Shown here: positions 1 through 4,733 of the stretch, piece by piece | Layout of the letters: the number at the start of each line of letters is the position of its first letter | How positions within the stretch are numbered: position 1 is the first letter of the stretch | Assembly: GCA_021779415.1 (NCBI GenBank) | Contig: JAJYAS010000233.1 | Location: forward strand, 1 to 6,109 | Source of the DNA: Bacillota bacterium | GTDB taxonomy: Bacteria > Bacillota_B > Desulfitobacteriia > Desulfitobacteriales > Desulfitobacteriaceae | Length of the DNA stretch: 6,109 nucleotides | Direction: 5' to 3' | The notes under the pieces: model-generated | What the model saw: only the letters and a program-made list of their open reading frames with translations | The model's database searches: none | Told to the model about the DNA's origin: nothing | Program-made: the position numbers and the translations under genes

Positions 1-189
1 AGAAACTATAGCAAGAGAACGGCCGTTATCCCAAGTCATTTGGATTTGACCAATATCATCCACGAAATCTACTGTTCCCATTAGTCCGAAAGGCATGTCT
101 GGTTCGCCAGACATAGAATTAAGCTGGATGCGGGTTCCCTCGGGATACATCTCTTTGAGGCGCTCAACCTTTTTGGGATTGTAAAGCAT
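1..189 (-). CDS. DUF4314 family protein, C-terminus cut by window edge
   Basis: The first 63 codons are visible and the frame runs off the left edge. The translation begins MLYNPKKVERLKEMYPEGTR and later contains LMGTVDFVDDIGQIQMTWDNG, with the glycine-aspartate turn and the 'WDNG' end typical of DUF4314. That family is a small beta-rich domain of unknown biochemical function, frequently encoded on conjugative and other mobile elements of Firmicutes. The ATG at 189 is preferred over the in-frame ATG at 195, because the strong AAGGAGG site lies about 7 bases before the first and almost touches the second. It lies downstream, on the same strand, of the sigma-like gene but is separated from it by a terminator and a long non-coding stretch, so it probably has its own promoter there. 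The family call is by recognition of motifs; the role is unknown. Confidence 0.8.
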   Translation of the reverse strand, partial: MLYNPKKVERLKEMYPEGTRIQLNSMSGEPDMPFGLMGTVDFVDDIGQIQMTWDNGRSLAIVS

Positions 190-236
190 TTTCATTCCTC
201 CTTTTATTGGTTTACAAATTTGATCTCACAAGGATA

Positions 237-260
237 CGGCAGGGCATGTATGCCCTGCCG
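237..260. repeat. GC-rich perfect hairpin upstream of the DUF4314 gene
   Basis: CGGCAGGGCA and TGCCCTGCCG form a perfect 10-bp inverted repeat around the 4-base loop TGTA. No proper T-run follows on either strand (plus side: cgtagtttct), so it is not a convincing terminator. It lies about 48 bases upstream of the DUF4314 start, inside the expected 5' leader of that gene, and could be an RNA stability or attenuation element, an operator, or part of the structured region to its right. Confidence 0.55.
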
Positions 261-281
261 CGTAGTTTCTAAGATCAAAAA

Positions 282-690
282 ATGATCGCTTGTTCTTCAT
301 TTCTAAACAGTTACGGTGCTTCTATTCGACACTACTTCCCGAAGCACAAAAAGCCTTCCGGCTTTCAGGGCGGCAGATTAAACAATCCACAGTTAACGGA
401 TCTCACAGGAATTTCACCTCCCCCTCAACGAGCGGGCTGCACTCTGGGATCTAACCTCGACTATGCAGGAGTATCATTATCCACTGTCCATTTCTTTGCA
501 AAACGATCCACCACAGACCGTTTTATGGTCAAGCCTTATCGCTCATCACCTTCGATGCCATCGTTTTTTACAGATTGCTATAATCTGCAGGCGGTCATCG
601 CGTGCTTACCAATGTCGCTGCCGCTCACCACGGCTGAACAGTTAACGTATTTAATCTGCCGGATATGAAGTTTTCAAGGAACAGATAAGG
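282..690 (-). other. Structured non-coding region, possible leader RNA or transfer-origin-like segment
   Basis: This stretch of about 410 bases has no convincing gene. The open frame at 282-668 on the plus strand has no ribosome binding site and an unremarkable, low-complexity translation. Several inverted repeats are visible: GTGCTTC/GAAGCAC at 316-322 and 341-347; AAAGCC/GGCTTT at 350-365, which on the minus strand has a GGAA loop and is followed by TTTTT; AAAACG/CGTTTT at 500-505 and 519-524; CAGATT/AATCTG at 571-587; and a long-range pair, GGCAGATTAAA at 372-382 with TTTAATCTGCC at 650-660, each accompanied by a GTTAAC site (392-397 and 641-646). On the minus strand, a TTGAAA box (rc of 672-677) with TAAATA downstream is a possible promoter. 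The direction toward DUF4314 suggests a structured 5' leader. A nicking or origin region of a mobile element is the main alternative. Confidence 0.4.
287..302 (-). repeat. 16-bp repeat, copy 1 (inverted relative to copy 2)
   Basis: The minus strand here reads AAATGAAGAACAAGCG, identical to the plus strand at 1204-1219. A 16-base exact match is unlikely by chance in a 6.1-kb window. The two copies face each other and bracket the structured region and the sigma-like gene. Confidence 0.6.
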
Positions 691-693
691 AGG

Positions 694-735
694 ATAAAAA
701 ATCCCCTCACTTCTTTAAGGAAAAAAGTGAGGGGT
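694..735 (-). terminator. Intrinsic terminator of the sigma-like gene
   Basis: On the minus strand CCCCTCACTT (rc of 725-734) pairs perfectly with AAGTGAGGGG (rc of 703-712), a 10-bp stem with a 12-base loop, followed by ATTTTTT (695-701). It begins 16 bases after the sigma-like stop codon, so it ends that transcript and separates the gene from the DUF4314 gene. Confidence 0.9.
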
Positions 736-750
736 TGAGCGGAATTATTT

Positions 751-1167
751 TTACTTTTCTATAAGTTTTTTTAATTTCATTAGAATGCTGTGCTTTCTAT
801 CGTTGATTGTCTTTTGCGGAATACCAGTTTCTTTTGATAATTGACGTTCACTTTTGCCTTTGAAAAACAATTCATAAATCAGCAGTCGTTCCTGCTCAGT
901 CAGCTTCTCCATGGCTATGCTCAACCTTACAAACATGTCCTTTTTAATGATTAAGTCCAGCAAGGATTCTTCTGGGCGGGATAATATGTACTCAACTTGA
1001 ATGCCCTTTTCCTCACATTCATCCAGGGACAGGTTATAGCGGTTGGAAAGCTTGTCCAGATAGGCTTCGTGTTCTTTCTGCTGATAATATGCTTTATAGA
1101 TTGCCTTACTTACAGAAATCCGTCTTTTGTTAACAACCAAAGTATATTTGCTATCATGTTCTTCCAT
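751..1167 (-). CDS. Sigma-70 region 4-like regulator (Tn916 Orf7-type)
   Basis: The 138-residue product has a sigma region 4 helix-turn-helix near its C-terminus (about residues 89-138). It reads LTEQERLLIYELFF, then KSERQLSKETGIPQKTINDR, then a basic LKKL tail; the 'S-x-R-x-[YL]-S-x-x-x-G-[IV]-P-x-K-T-I-N-x-R' pattern is characteristic of small sigma-like proteins of Tn916-type conjugative elements, which activate element transcription. The N-terminal half is charged and helical with no sigma region 2 that I can recognise. The frame is open further up to 1233, but the ATG at 1167 is chosen because GGAGG stands 8 bases before it and family members begin just before the 'vNkrRi-VskaiYkAYY' stretch. 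It is divergent from the XRE gene at 1703, like orf7 and orf9 of Tn916. It is followed directly by its own terminator rather than by an orf8/xis/int series. Confidence 0.8.
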   Translation of the reverse strand: MEEHDSKYTLVVNKRRISVSKAIYKAYYQQKEHEAYLDKLSNRYNLSLDECEEKGIQVEYILSRPEESLLDLIIKKDMFVRLSIAMEKLTEQERLLIYELFFKGKSERQLSKETGIPQKTINDRKHSILMKLKKLIEK

Positions 1168-1193
1168 GAGCTTGTCCTCCATTTCAAGATTTT

Positions 1194-1271
1194 TTAATCT
1201 GAAAAATGAAGAACAAGCGGAGGGGAACGACATCTAGTAAATTTTGTATTTTTATGCGCAAAAACGCTCAC
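1194..1271 (-). CDS. Putative 25-residue leader peptide upstream of the sigma-like gene
   Basis: A GTG start at 1271 is preceded by TTGGAGG with a 9-base spacer, a better ribosome binding site than most in the window. It opens a 25-codon frame reading MSVFAHKNTKFTRC then RSPPLVLHFSD, ending TAA 26 bases before the sigma-like ATG. The adjacent, overlapping ATG at 1273 is followed at once by TGA. Its size, strong binding site and position fit a translation-attenuation leader, as is known upstream of some mobile-element and antibiotic-resistance genes. I cannot name a family, and its expression is inferred only. The copy of the 16-bp repeat at 1204-1219 forms the end of its coding sequence. Confidence 0.45.
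   Translation of the reverse strand: MSVFAHKNTKFTRCRSPPLVLHFSD
1204..1219 (+). repeat. 16-bp repeat, copy 2
   Basis: AAATGAAGAACAAGCG on the plus strand, an exact inverted match to 287-302. On the minus strand it lies within the 3' part of the putative leader peptide. Confidence 0.6.
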
Positions 1272-1340
1272 ATAGAGAAACCTCCAATGAACGTTTTTGA
1301 TTTTACATATCCTATTTTTAAGCTCTGACAGTTCTATGTG
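1260..1340 (-). promoter_or_regulatory. Leader with alternative pairings around a ribosome binding site
   Basis: In the minus-strand RNA, AAAAACG (rc of 1292-1298) can pair with CGTTTTT (rc of 1260-1266), placing the GGAGG and start codon of the leader peptide in the loop. Alternatively CACATAGA (rc of 1333-1340) is an exact 8-base complement of TCTATGTG (rc of 1269-1276), which is the leader start itself. Two mutually exclusive structures around one start site are typical of attenuation control. This is inferred from base pairing alone; the promoter was not located with confidence. Confidence 0.4.
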
Positions 1341-1438
1341 ATGGCCGCATTTGTCCCCTGTATTGAATAGGCTTTTTTTAACGATTCACCATTAGCTCTA
1401 ACAGAACAAATTAAAAAGATGTCTGCTTCACTAAGCCA

Positions 1439-1474
1439 AGCCGCTAATCACCAATAGCGGCTGCGGATTTTTTC
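1439..1474 (+). terminator. Intrinsic terminator on the plus strand, no gene before it
   Basis: AGCCGCTA at 1439-1446 pairs with TAGCGGCT at 1455-1462 (8 bp, 8-base loop) and is followed by gcggaTTTTTTct. It points rightward, yet no plus-strand gene precedes it in 1234-1438. It either ends a short unrecognised RNA, insulates the XRE gene, or is the remnant of a lost gene. Confidence 0.65.
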
Positions 1475-1499
1475 TAGGATACTCTCTAAACATAAATAC

Positions 1500-1526
1500 C
1501 CCTCCAAATTCGTAAATTTGGAAGGG
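1500..1526. repeat. Hairpin in the spacer before the XRE gene
   Basis: TCCAAATT (1503-1510) pairs with AATTTGGA (1515-1522) around the loop CGTA, extended by CCC/GGG across one bulged A. The bases after it are only moderately T-rich on either strand, so it is at best a weak terminator. Confidence 0.5.
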
Positions 1527-1555
1527 CATTTGTTATACGGTCATGGAAATACACC

Positions 1556-1584
1556 CGCCAAACTTACGTTTTTTTTATTTGGCG
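1556..1584. repeat. Inverted repeat with a T-rich loop before the XRE gene
   Basis: CGCCAAA (1556-1562) and TTTGGCG (1578-1584) form a 7-bp stem around a 15-base loop that contains eight or more T residues. It could be an operator or an RNA hairpin. It lies about 120 bases before the XRE start. The rest of 1475-1702 holds no gene that I can see. Confidence 0.45.
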
Positions 1585-1702
1585 AGTCCATCCTTCATAT
1601 ACAAGACCTCTATACACGCTCTATTAGTTCTTGATCTTATAGATATGTCATATCGTTTAACTCTTATGTTAGGAACCGTAAACTGTTATTGGAGGTGAAC
1701 TA

Positions 1703-2029
1703 ATGGAACGTAATCATTTCGATAAGCTTGGCGACATTCTCAAAACCGCCCGGATAAATAATAACCTTACTCGTGAACAACTAGCTGAAAGAATTAATAT
1801 AACACCTCGCTATCTTATGTCTATTGAAAACGAAAATAAGAAACCGAGTTACGATGTGCTTTTTCGACTTATCCGCGAATTATGTATATCTGCTGATACA
1901 ATTTTCTTTCCAGAAAACTCAACTACGATTACTGAGGTAGAGCAGCTAACCCGATTGCTTCGTCTGTGTAATGAACGTGATCTCAAGATTGCGGCAGCAA
2001 CAATAAAAGCTATACTGGATACCAAGTAA
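1703..2029 (+). CDS. XRE-family helix-turn-helix regulator (mobile-element type)
   Basis: The 108-residue protein has an N-terminal Cro/C1-type helix-turn-helix (about residues 10-65). It reads LGDILKTARINNNLTREQLA, then the recognition helix region ITPRYLMSIENENKKPSYDV, and then LFRLIRELCISADTIFFPE. The C-terminal 40 residues (EQLTRLLRLCNERDLKIAAA and on) match the tail seen in XRE regulators of clostridial conjugative elements. The start is supported by TTGGAGG 7 bases before the ATG. It should bind DNA as a repressor of the element, probably in the spacer between itself and the sigma-like gene, an arrangement comparable to Orf9/Orf7 of Tn916. No good terminator follows it on its own strand, and it is convergent with the orphan riboswitch transcript from the right. 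Confidence 0.85.
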   Translation: MERNHFDKLGDILKTARINNNLTREQLAERINITPRYLMSIENENKKPSYDVLFRLIRELCISADTIFFPENSTTITEVEQLTRLLRLCNERDLKIAAATIKAILDTK

Positions 2030-2118
2030 AATAAAACGTTCATTTTAGTTTTTATGACTTAAATTCTGAAGATAGTGGTCATTAGTATCTACATTAGCAA
2101 TTAAAACAAATAAAGTCA

Positions 2119-2156
2119 GAAAAAAGCGAAAACCTGCCACAAAAATGGGCAGGTTT
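2119..2156 (-). terminator. Intrinsic terminator after the orphan riboswitch
   Basis: On the minus strand AACCTGCC (rc of 2148-2155) pairs with GGCAGGTT (rc of 2131-2138) and is followed by TTCGCTTTTTT. The T-run is only on the minus-strand side. It lies about 15 bases after the GEMM-I aptamer, the usual spacing for a transcription-terminating expression platform, and is also the first convincing terminator downstream of agrD. Confidence 0.85.
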
Positions 2157-2169
2157 AGTATACACAATT

Positions 2170-2254
2170 ACTGCGGCAACCAGGCTATCATAGTGTTACT
2201 AAAGCACCTTAGACCCTTTGGCTTTGCGTCCCCGTCTTTCGACAAGTTTGCCAT
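2170..2254 (-). promoter_or_regulatory. GEMM-I (cyclic di-GMP class I) riboswitch, orphan copy
   Basis: Reading on the minus strand, the aptamer opens GGCAAACTTGTCGAAAGAC, with a GAAA tetraloop on a short wobble-containing stem. It continues GGGACGCAAAGCC, the GEMM-I signature core, then GGGTCTAAGG, a second hairpin closed by GTG/CAC, and ends CCTGGTTGCC. The opening GGC keeps a G where the cyclic di-GMP-specific members have it, as far as I can align by eye, favouring cyclic di-GMP over cGAMP. The first 33 bases differ from the 5638-5722 copy at one position only, while the second hairpin has diverged. It has its own promoter and terminator. No minus-strand gene follows; the next gene leftward, XRE, is on the opposite strand. 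Confidence 0.88.
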
Positions 2255-2265
2255 TTACGCTCACT

Positions 2266-2293
2266 ATTCTATTTTGTCTTAGAAAGCAATCAA
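2266..2293 (-). promoter_or_regulatory. Promoter of the orphan riboswitch
   Basis: On the minus strand a TTGATT box (rc of 2288-2293) is separated by 16 bases from TAGAAT (rc of 2266-2271). Initiation about 7 bases later, near 2259, would begin just before the aptamer. The element lies between agrD and the aptamer, so the riboswitch RNA need not depend on read-through from the agr operon. Confidence 0.6.
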
Positions 2294-2387
2294 CTTCTTT
2301 ATCAATTGATTACAATTAAATTTCTTGCCATTCATTGATTTTTAGCTGCCTTGACTGGTTGCGCCACAAGACCATATTTAGCTATTT

Positions 2388-2522
2388 CTATAATTTCAAA
2401 CTCTTAGGCGGTTCCGGTTGGTACATCAGGAACATGCTGGTTGTTCCAATATTCGTCATGGCTACTACAGCAAATACTGCTGCTAATCCTTGAAACAGTG
2501 ATTTGCTTATAAACTTTAACAT
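2388..2522 (-). CDS. agrD: AgrD-like cyclic lactone autoinducer propeptide
   Basis: A 44-residue frame starts at an ATG overlapping the last 7 bases of agrB, with AAGGAGG 9 bases upstream. It has the three AgrD parts. First is an amphipathic, membrane-binding N-terminus (MLKFISKSLFQGLAAVFAVV). The core is TNIGTTSMFLM. Last is a proline-rich acidic C-terminal recruitment tail, YQPEPPKSLKL, very like the YQP-x-x-P-K-S-L tails of clostridial AgrD peptides. By family precedent, AgrB cuts at about the M-Y junction and a ring closes onto a residue five back. That residue is serine, S29, not the usual cysteine, predicting a five-member SMFLM lactone ring rather than a thiolactone; serine AgrD peptides are known in some staphylococci. 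Size, overlap and order after agrB make the identification firm; ring size and N-terminal cut are inferred. Confidence 0.88.
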   Translation of the reverse strand: MLKFISKSLFQGLAAVFAVVAMTNIGTTSMFLMYQPEPPKSLKL

Positions 2523-3157
2523 CCTACTTCGCCTCCTTTCTTTTTATGAGTAAGTAAGATATCCCATAAACCAATAAACCTATGTCCGGCCGGTGTTAAA
2601 GTAAAGGCCTGCCATAATAGTGCAAATGTCATCACCCAACTAATCAAACTGTCCGTTCCTAGTAGAATTGAGATAATTGATACTGCCACCGCTGCAATTA
2701 ATGTGTACCAACGGAAGGTTAATTCCATTTTTCTACTCTTAAAAGGCTTATTAGAAGGAGCCTGTGGTGCATAGAACCAATAGAAACAAATGGACAGCAA
2801 TGAGGTTCCAAACAAAACAGCAGTTGGTAATAGCTTGATGACAGGATAGATAATTTTAATTGAATACCCTAGCGACGTAAGTATTAAAACGCTTGCTACC
2901 AAGCATCTATAATATGCAGAACAATGTGCTCCACCAGACAAAGTACGGATTAAACCGGTTACGCTAAGTAAAATTGTAACTTCAAGGACAACGTCCATCA
3001 TAACTGCAGTGAAAAAAAGAATGCTTAATTTAACGATGCTTCCAAGCAAGATCTCGGCACCATAGGTGAGGATTTCTGTTTGGTCTAGCCTGGTAATCTT
3101 TTTTGCCACATACGATCCAACAGTTTGTCCCATTTGGTGAATTGAGACTTCATTCAT
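2516..3157 (-). CDS. agrB: AgrB-like autoinducer-processing membrane protease
   Basis: The product has 213 residues, close to the usual 190-210. AgrB is an integral membrane cysteine endopeptidase that removes the AgrD tail and helps form the cyclic signal. The catalytic region is seen at RTLSGGAHCSAYYRC. H78 and C85 have the spacing of the catalytic His/Cys pair of staphylococcal AgrB (H77 and C84). About five or six hydrophobic segments follow a soluble N-terminus (roughly 36-54, 56-70, 86-105, 108-127, 149-168, 169-186), and the C-terminus is basic (THKKKGGEVGC). The start has GAGGGG upstream at suitable distance. The stop overlaps the agrD start by 7 bases (ATGTTAA), so translation of substrate and protease is probably coupled. 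Confidence 0.95.
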   Translation of the reverse strand: MNEVSIHQMGQTVGSYVAKKITRLDQTEILTYGAEILLGSIVKLSILFFTAVMMDVVLEVTILLSVTGLIRTLSGGAHCSAYYRCLVASVLILTSLGYSIKIIYPVIKLLPTAVLFGTSLLSICFYWFYAPQAPSNKPFKSRKMELTFRWYTLIAAVAVSIISILLGTDSLISWVMTFALLWQAFTLTPAGHRFIGLWDILLTHKKKGGEVGC

Positions 3158-3186
3158 TTATGTCACCCCTCGTTTTATTTTATCAT

Positions 3187-3375
3187 CTATTCCATAAATT
3201 TCCTATGCCATATGCGCAACCCGTAAGAAACACGTTGCAACTCATATGAATTGTTGCTTAAATCGTTTATTTCCACTAAAAATAAGCTCCTTTCATGAAG
3301 GTCTGAGATGATTTTAAAAGGAATTCTATAATAGTATAAATCTAAAGAAATTAATGAATAGATTACCTGCTCCAC
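3187..3375 (-). CDS. Small hypothetical ORF between kinase and agrB
   Basis: A frame of up to 62 residues starts at a GTG inside the last codons of the kinase gene (13-base overlap) and ends 29 bases before agrB. The long start has no visible ribosome binding site. A better supported start is the in-frame GTG at 3276, with AAAGGAG 10 bases before it, giving a 29-residue peptide that begins MEINDLSNNSYELQRVSYGL and ends RKFME. I do not recognise a family; there is no signal peptide, no membrane segment and no cysteine. It is co-oriented in the operon and would be co-transcribed, so a small accessory peptide is possible, but so is a non-coding linker of about 200 bases. Confidence 0.35.
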   Translation of the reverse strand: MEQVIYSLISLDLYYYRIPFKIISDLHERSLFLVEINDLSNNSYELQRVSYGLRIWHRKFME

Positions 3376-4721
3376 GGAATATAAATCACAAATTCTGTTC
3401 CCGAATAGTTTTCAGGCTCCTTCAATTCTAATTGACCATCATGGCGATCTATAATTTCTTTAATAATGTATAACCCCAGACCACTATGTTGACTTGTATC
3501 TTTAGTTGTATATCCTGCCGCAAAGATATTTTGTCTGACATTTTGAGGAATGGGACTACCGCTATTAGACACCTTCAACTCTAAGCCCAGCTTATTACAT
3601 GCGAGAGTTAAGTCTACTCTTGGGGAGCAGTTAGTTTTTGCTGCTTCAAAGGCATTGTCCAACAAGTTCCCTGCCAAATGGGTAATATCCTCTGGTGGTA
3701 TCGGAAGGCTGCTGCTTTGCATGTTTACCTGCCAATGGAATTTGATCCCTCTGGTTTTCGCTTCCTCCTTTTTTGCACTCAGAATAGCAGCTAATTCCGG
3801 AGGATCAATTTTTAAGAGACTTTCTATATGGCGAACAGTTTGGTATAGATTTTCGATATAGATTTCAGTCTGAGAATAATGACCTGCCTTTATATATCCG
3901 TAAATAGCTGTAAGATGATTATAAAAATCATGCCGTTCAACTTGTAATTGTAGATTTAAATTGTGTCTTTCCTTGGCATAGTGTACTTCTGTTTCTAACC
4001 TTGCGTCCCGTTCTATGACTTTCAATAAATAACTTGTTACAAAGATCGTAGCTAGAGCAGCAATCATCAGAACAAGTATACTTATTTCTACTAAAGCATC
4101 AAGATTAAAGCTTGGATAAACACCTGATTTGTACGCATAAAAGCTGATCTTTAATAAAACCAGCATCAAAGCTTGTACTAAGCATAAGATCAAGAGGCAT
4201 GTTTGCCTTACCAATTGCTTTTTTGTCCTTTTAGCTGTTTCACAGTTTATTTTCATTAGTCGTGCGATCAATGGCAACCTCCACTGACGTTTACTAATGA
4301 TATGTGTTAGAACTACTAAGAAAAGCAAGTGCGGTAAAGTAAATAGTATTCGCAGCAATGGGTCGGAGATAATTTGTTCTAGTTTCAAAGAGAATATCCA
4401 GGCTAGAAAAGGGACGGAAATCCCCTCTGCAAATCCTAATACCACACTCGCCAGTATCATTACTGTTATCGCTGTGCGCCAGGATAGTTTTAAAAAAGCG
4501 TTTAAAAAAATAACCATTAATATGATCTCCAAGATACTATGGATACCAAAAGCCATTGGTATTGAACGGACAGTAAAAGAAAATAGTGAGGTTAACAGGG
4601 AAAGAGCTATAATAAAGAGCCGAGACTCTTTTTTGCCCGTTAGTGCTAATACCATATAATATAAGGTAATACTTTCAGGAACAGATACACCTAAAAAGGG
4701 TATCAACGGCATAAAATCCAT
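3363..4721 (-). CDS. AgrC-like membrane sensor histidine kinase (HPK10 type)
   Basis: The 452-residue protein has an N-terminal membrane sensor of about seven hydrophobic segments (roughly 6-27, 34-52, 58-78, 82-105, 124-144, 172-192, 209-232). A helical linker and the kinase core follow. The phosphoacceptor region reads VERHDFYNHLTAIYGYIKAG, with H264 in the R-H-D-x-x-N-H-L form typical of AgrC and other HPK10 kinases. The ATP-binding domain shows the N box at HLAGNLLDNAFEAA (N352, N356) and the G box at HSGLGLYIIKEI (412-423). It should sense the cyclic peptide made by agrB/agrD and phosphorylate the upstream-encoded LytTR regulator. AAGGGGG stands 8 bases before the ATG, and the regulator's stop is 12 bases upstream, so the two are translated in tandem. 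Ligand identity rests on context. Confidence 0.92.
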   Translation of the reverse strand: MDFMPLIPFLGVSVPESITLYYMVLALTGKKESRLFIIALSLLTSLFSFTVRSIPMAFGIHSILEIILMVIFLNAFLKLSWRTAITVMILASVVLGFAEGISVPFLAWIFSLKLEQIISDPLLRILFTLPHLLFLVVLTHIISKRQWRLPLIARLMKINCETAKRTKKQLVRQTCLLILCLVQALMLVLLKISFYAYKSGVYPSFNLDALVEISILVLMIAALATIFVTSYLLKVIERDARLETEVHYAKERHNLNLQLQVERHDFYNHLTAIYGYIKAGHYSQTEIYIENLYQTVRHIESLLKIDPPELAAILSAKKEEAKTRGIKFHWQVNMQSSSLPIPPEDITHLAGNLLDNAFEAAKTNCSPRVDLTLACNKLGLELKVSNSGSPIPQNVRQNIFAAGYTTKDTSQHSGLGLYIIKEIIDRHDGQLELKEPENYSGTEFVIYIPWSR

Positions 4722-4733
4722 TCTAAACCCCCT

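Noticed and set aside
282..668. 128-codon open frame on the plus strand, with a shorter overlapping one at 463-645
   Set aside because: No ribosome binding site, no recognisable domain, and the stretch is full of inverted repeats; more likely non-coding.
997..1197. 66-codon plus-strand frame opposite the sigma-like gene
   Set aside because: Antisense shadow of a well supported gene, with no binding site or domain.
1849..2043. 64-codon minus-strand frame opposite the XRE gene, downstream of the orphan riboswitch
   Set aside because: Considered as the riboswitch target. The hydrophobic N-terminus is tempting, but it is almost wholly antisense to the XRE coding sequence and has no clear ribosome binding site; treated as a shadow.
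2340..2387. Bulged inverted repeat after agrD (TAGCT...AGCTA with CTTG/CAAG inside) as an operon terminator
   Set aside because: Stem is interrupted and no T-run follows; the first convincing terminator is the one after the orphan riboswitch.
3187..3276. Small peptide as a Spo0E-like phosphatase
   Set aside because: It lacks the SQELD-type signature of that family; no family assigned.
3550..3861. 103-codon plus-strand frame opposite the kinase gene
   Set aside because: Shadow of the kinase ATP-binding and phosphoacceptor region.
4297..4659. 120-codon plus-strand frame opposite the kinase membrane domain
   Set aside because: Shadow frame; the translation is low-complexity and has no start signal.
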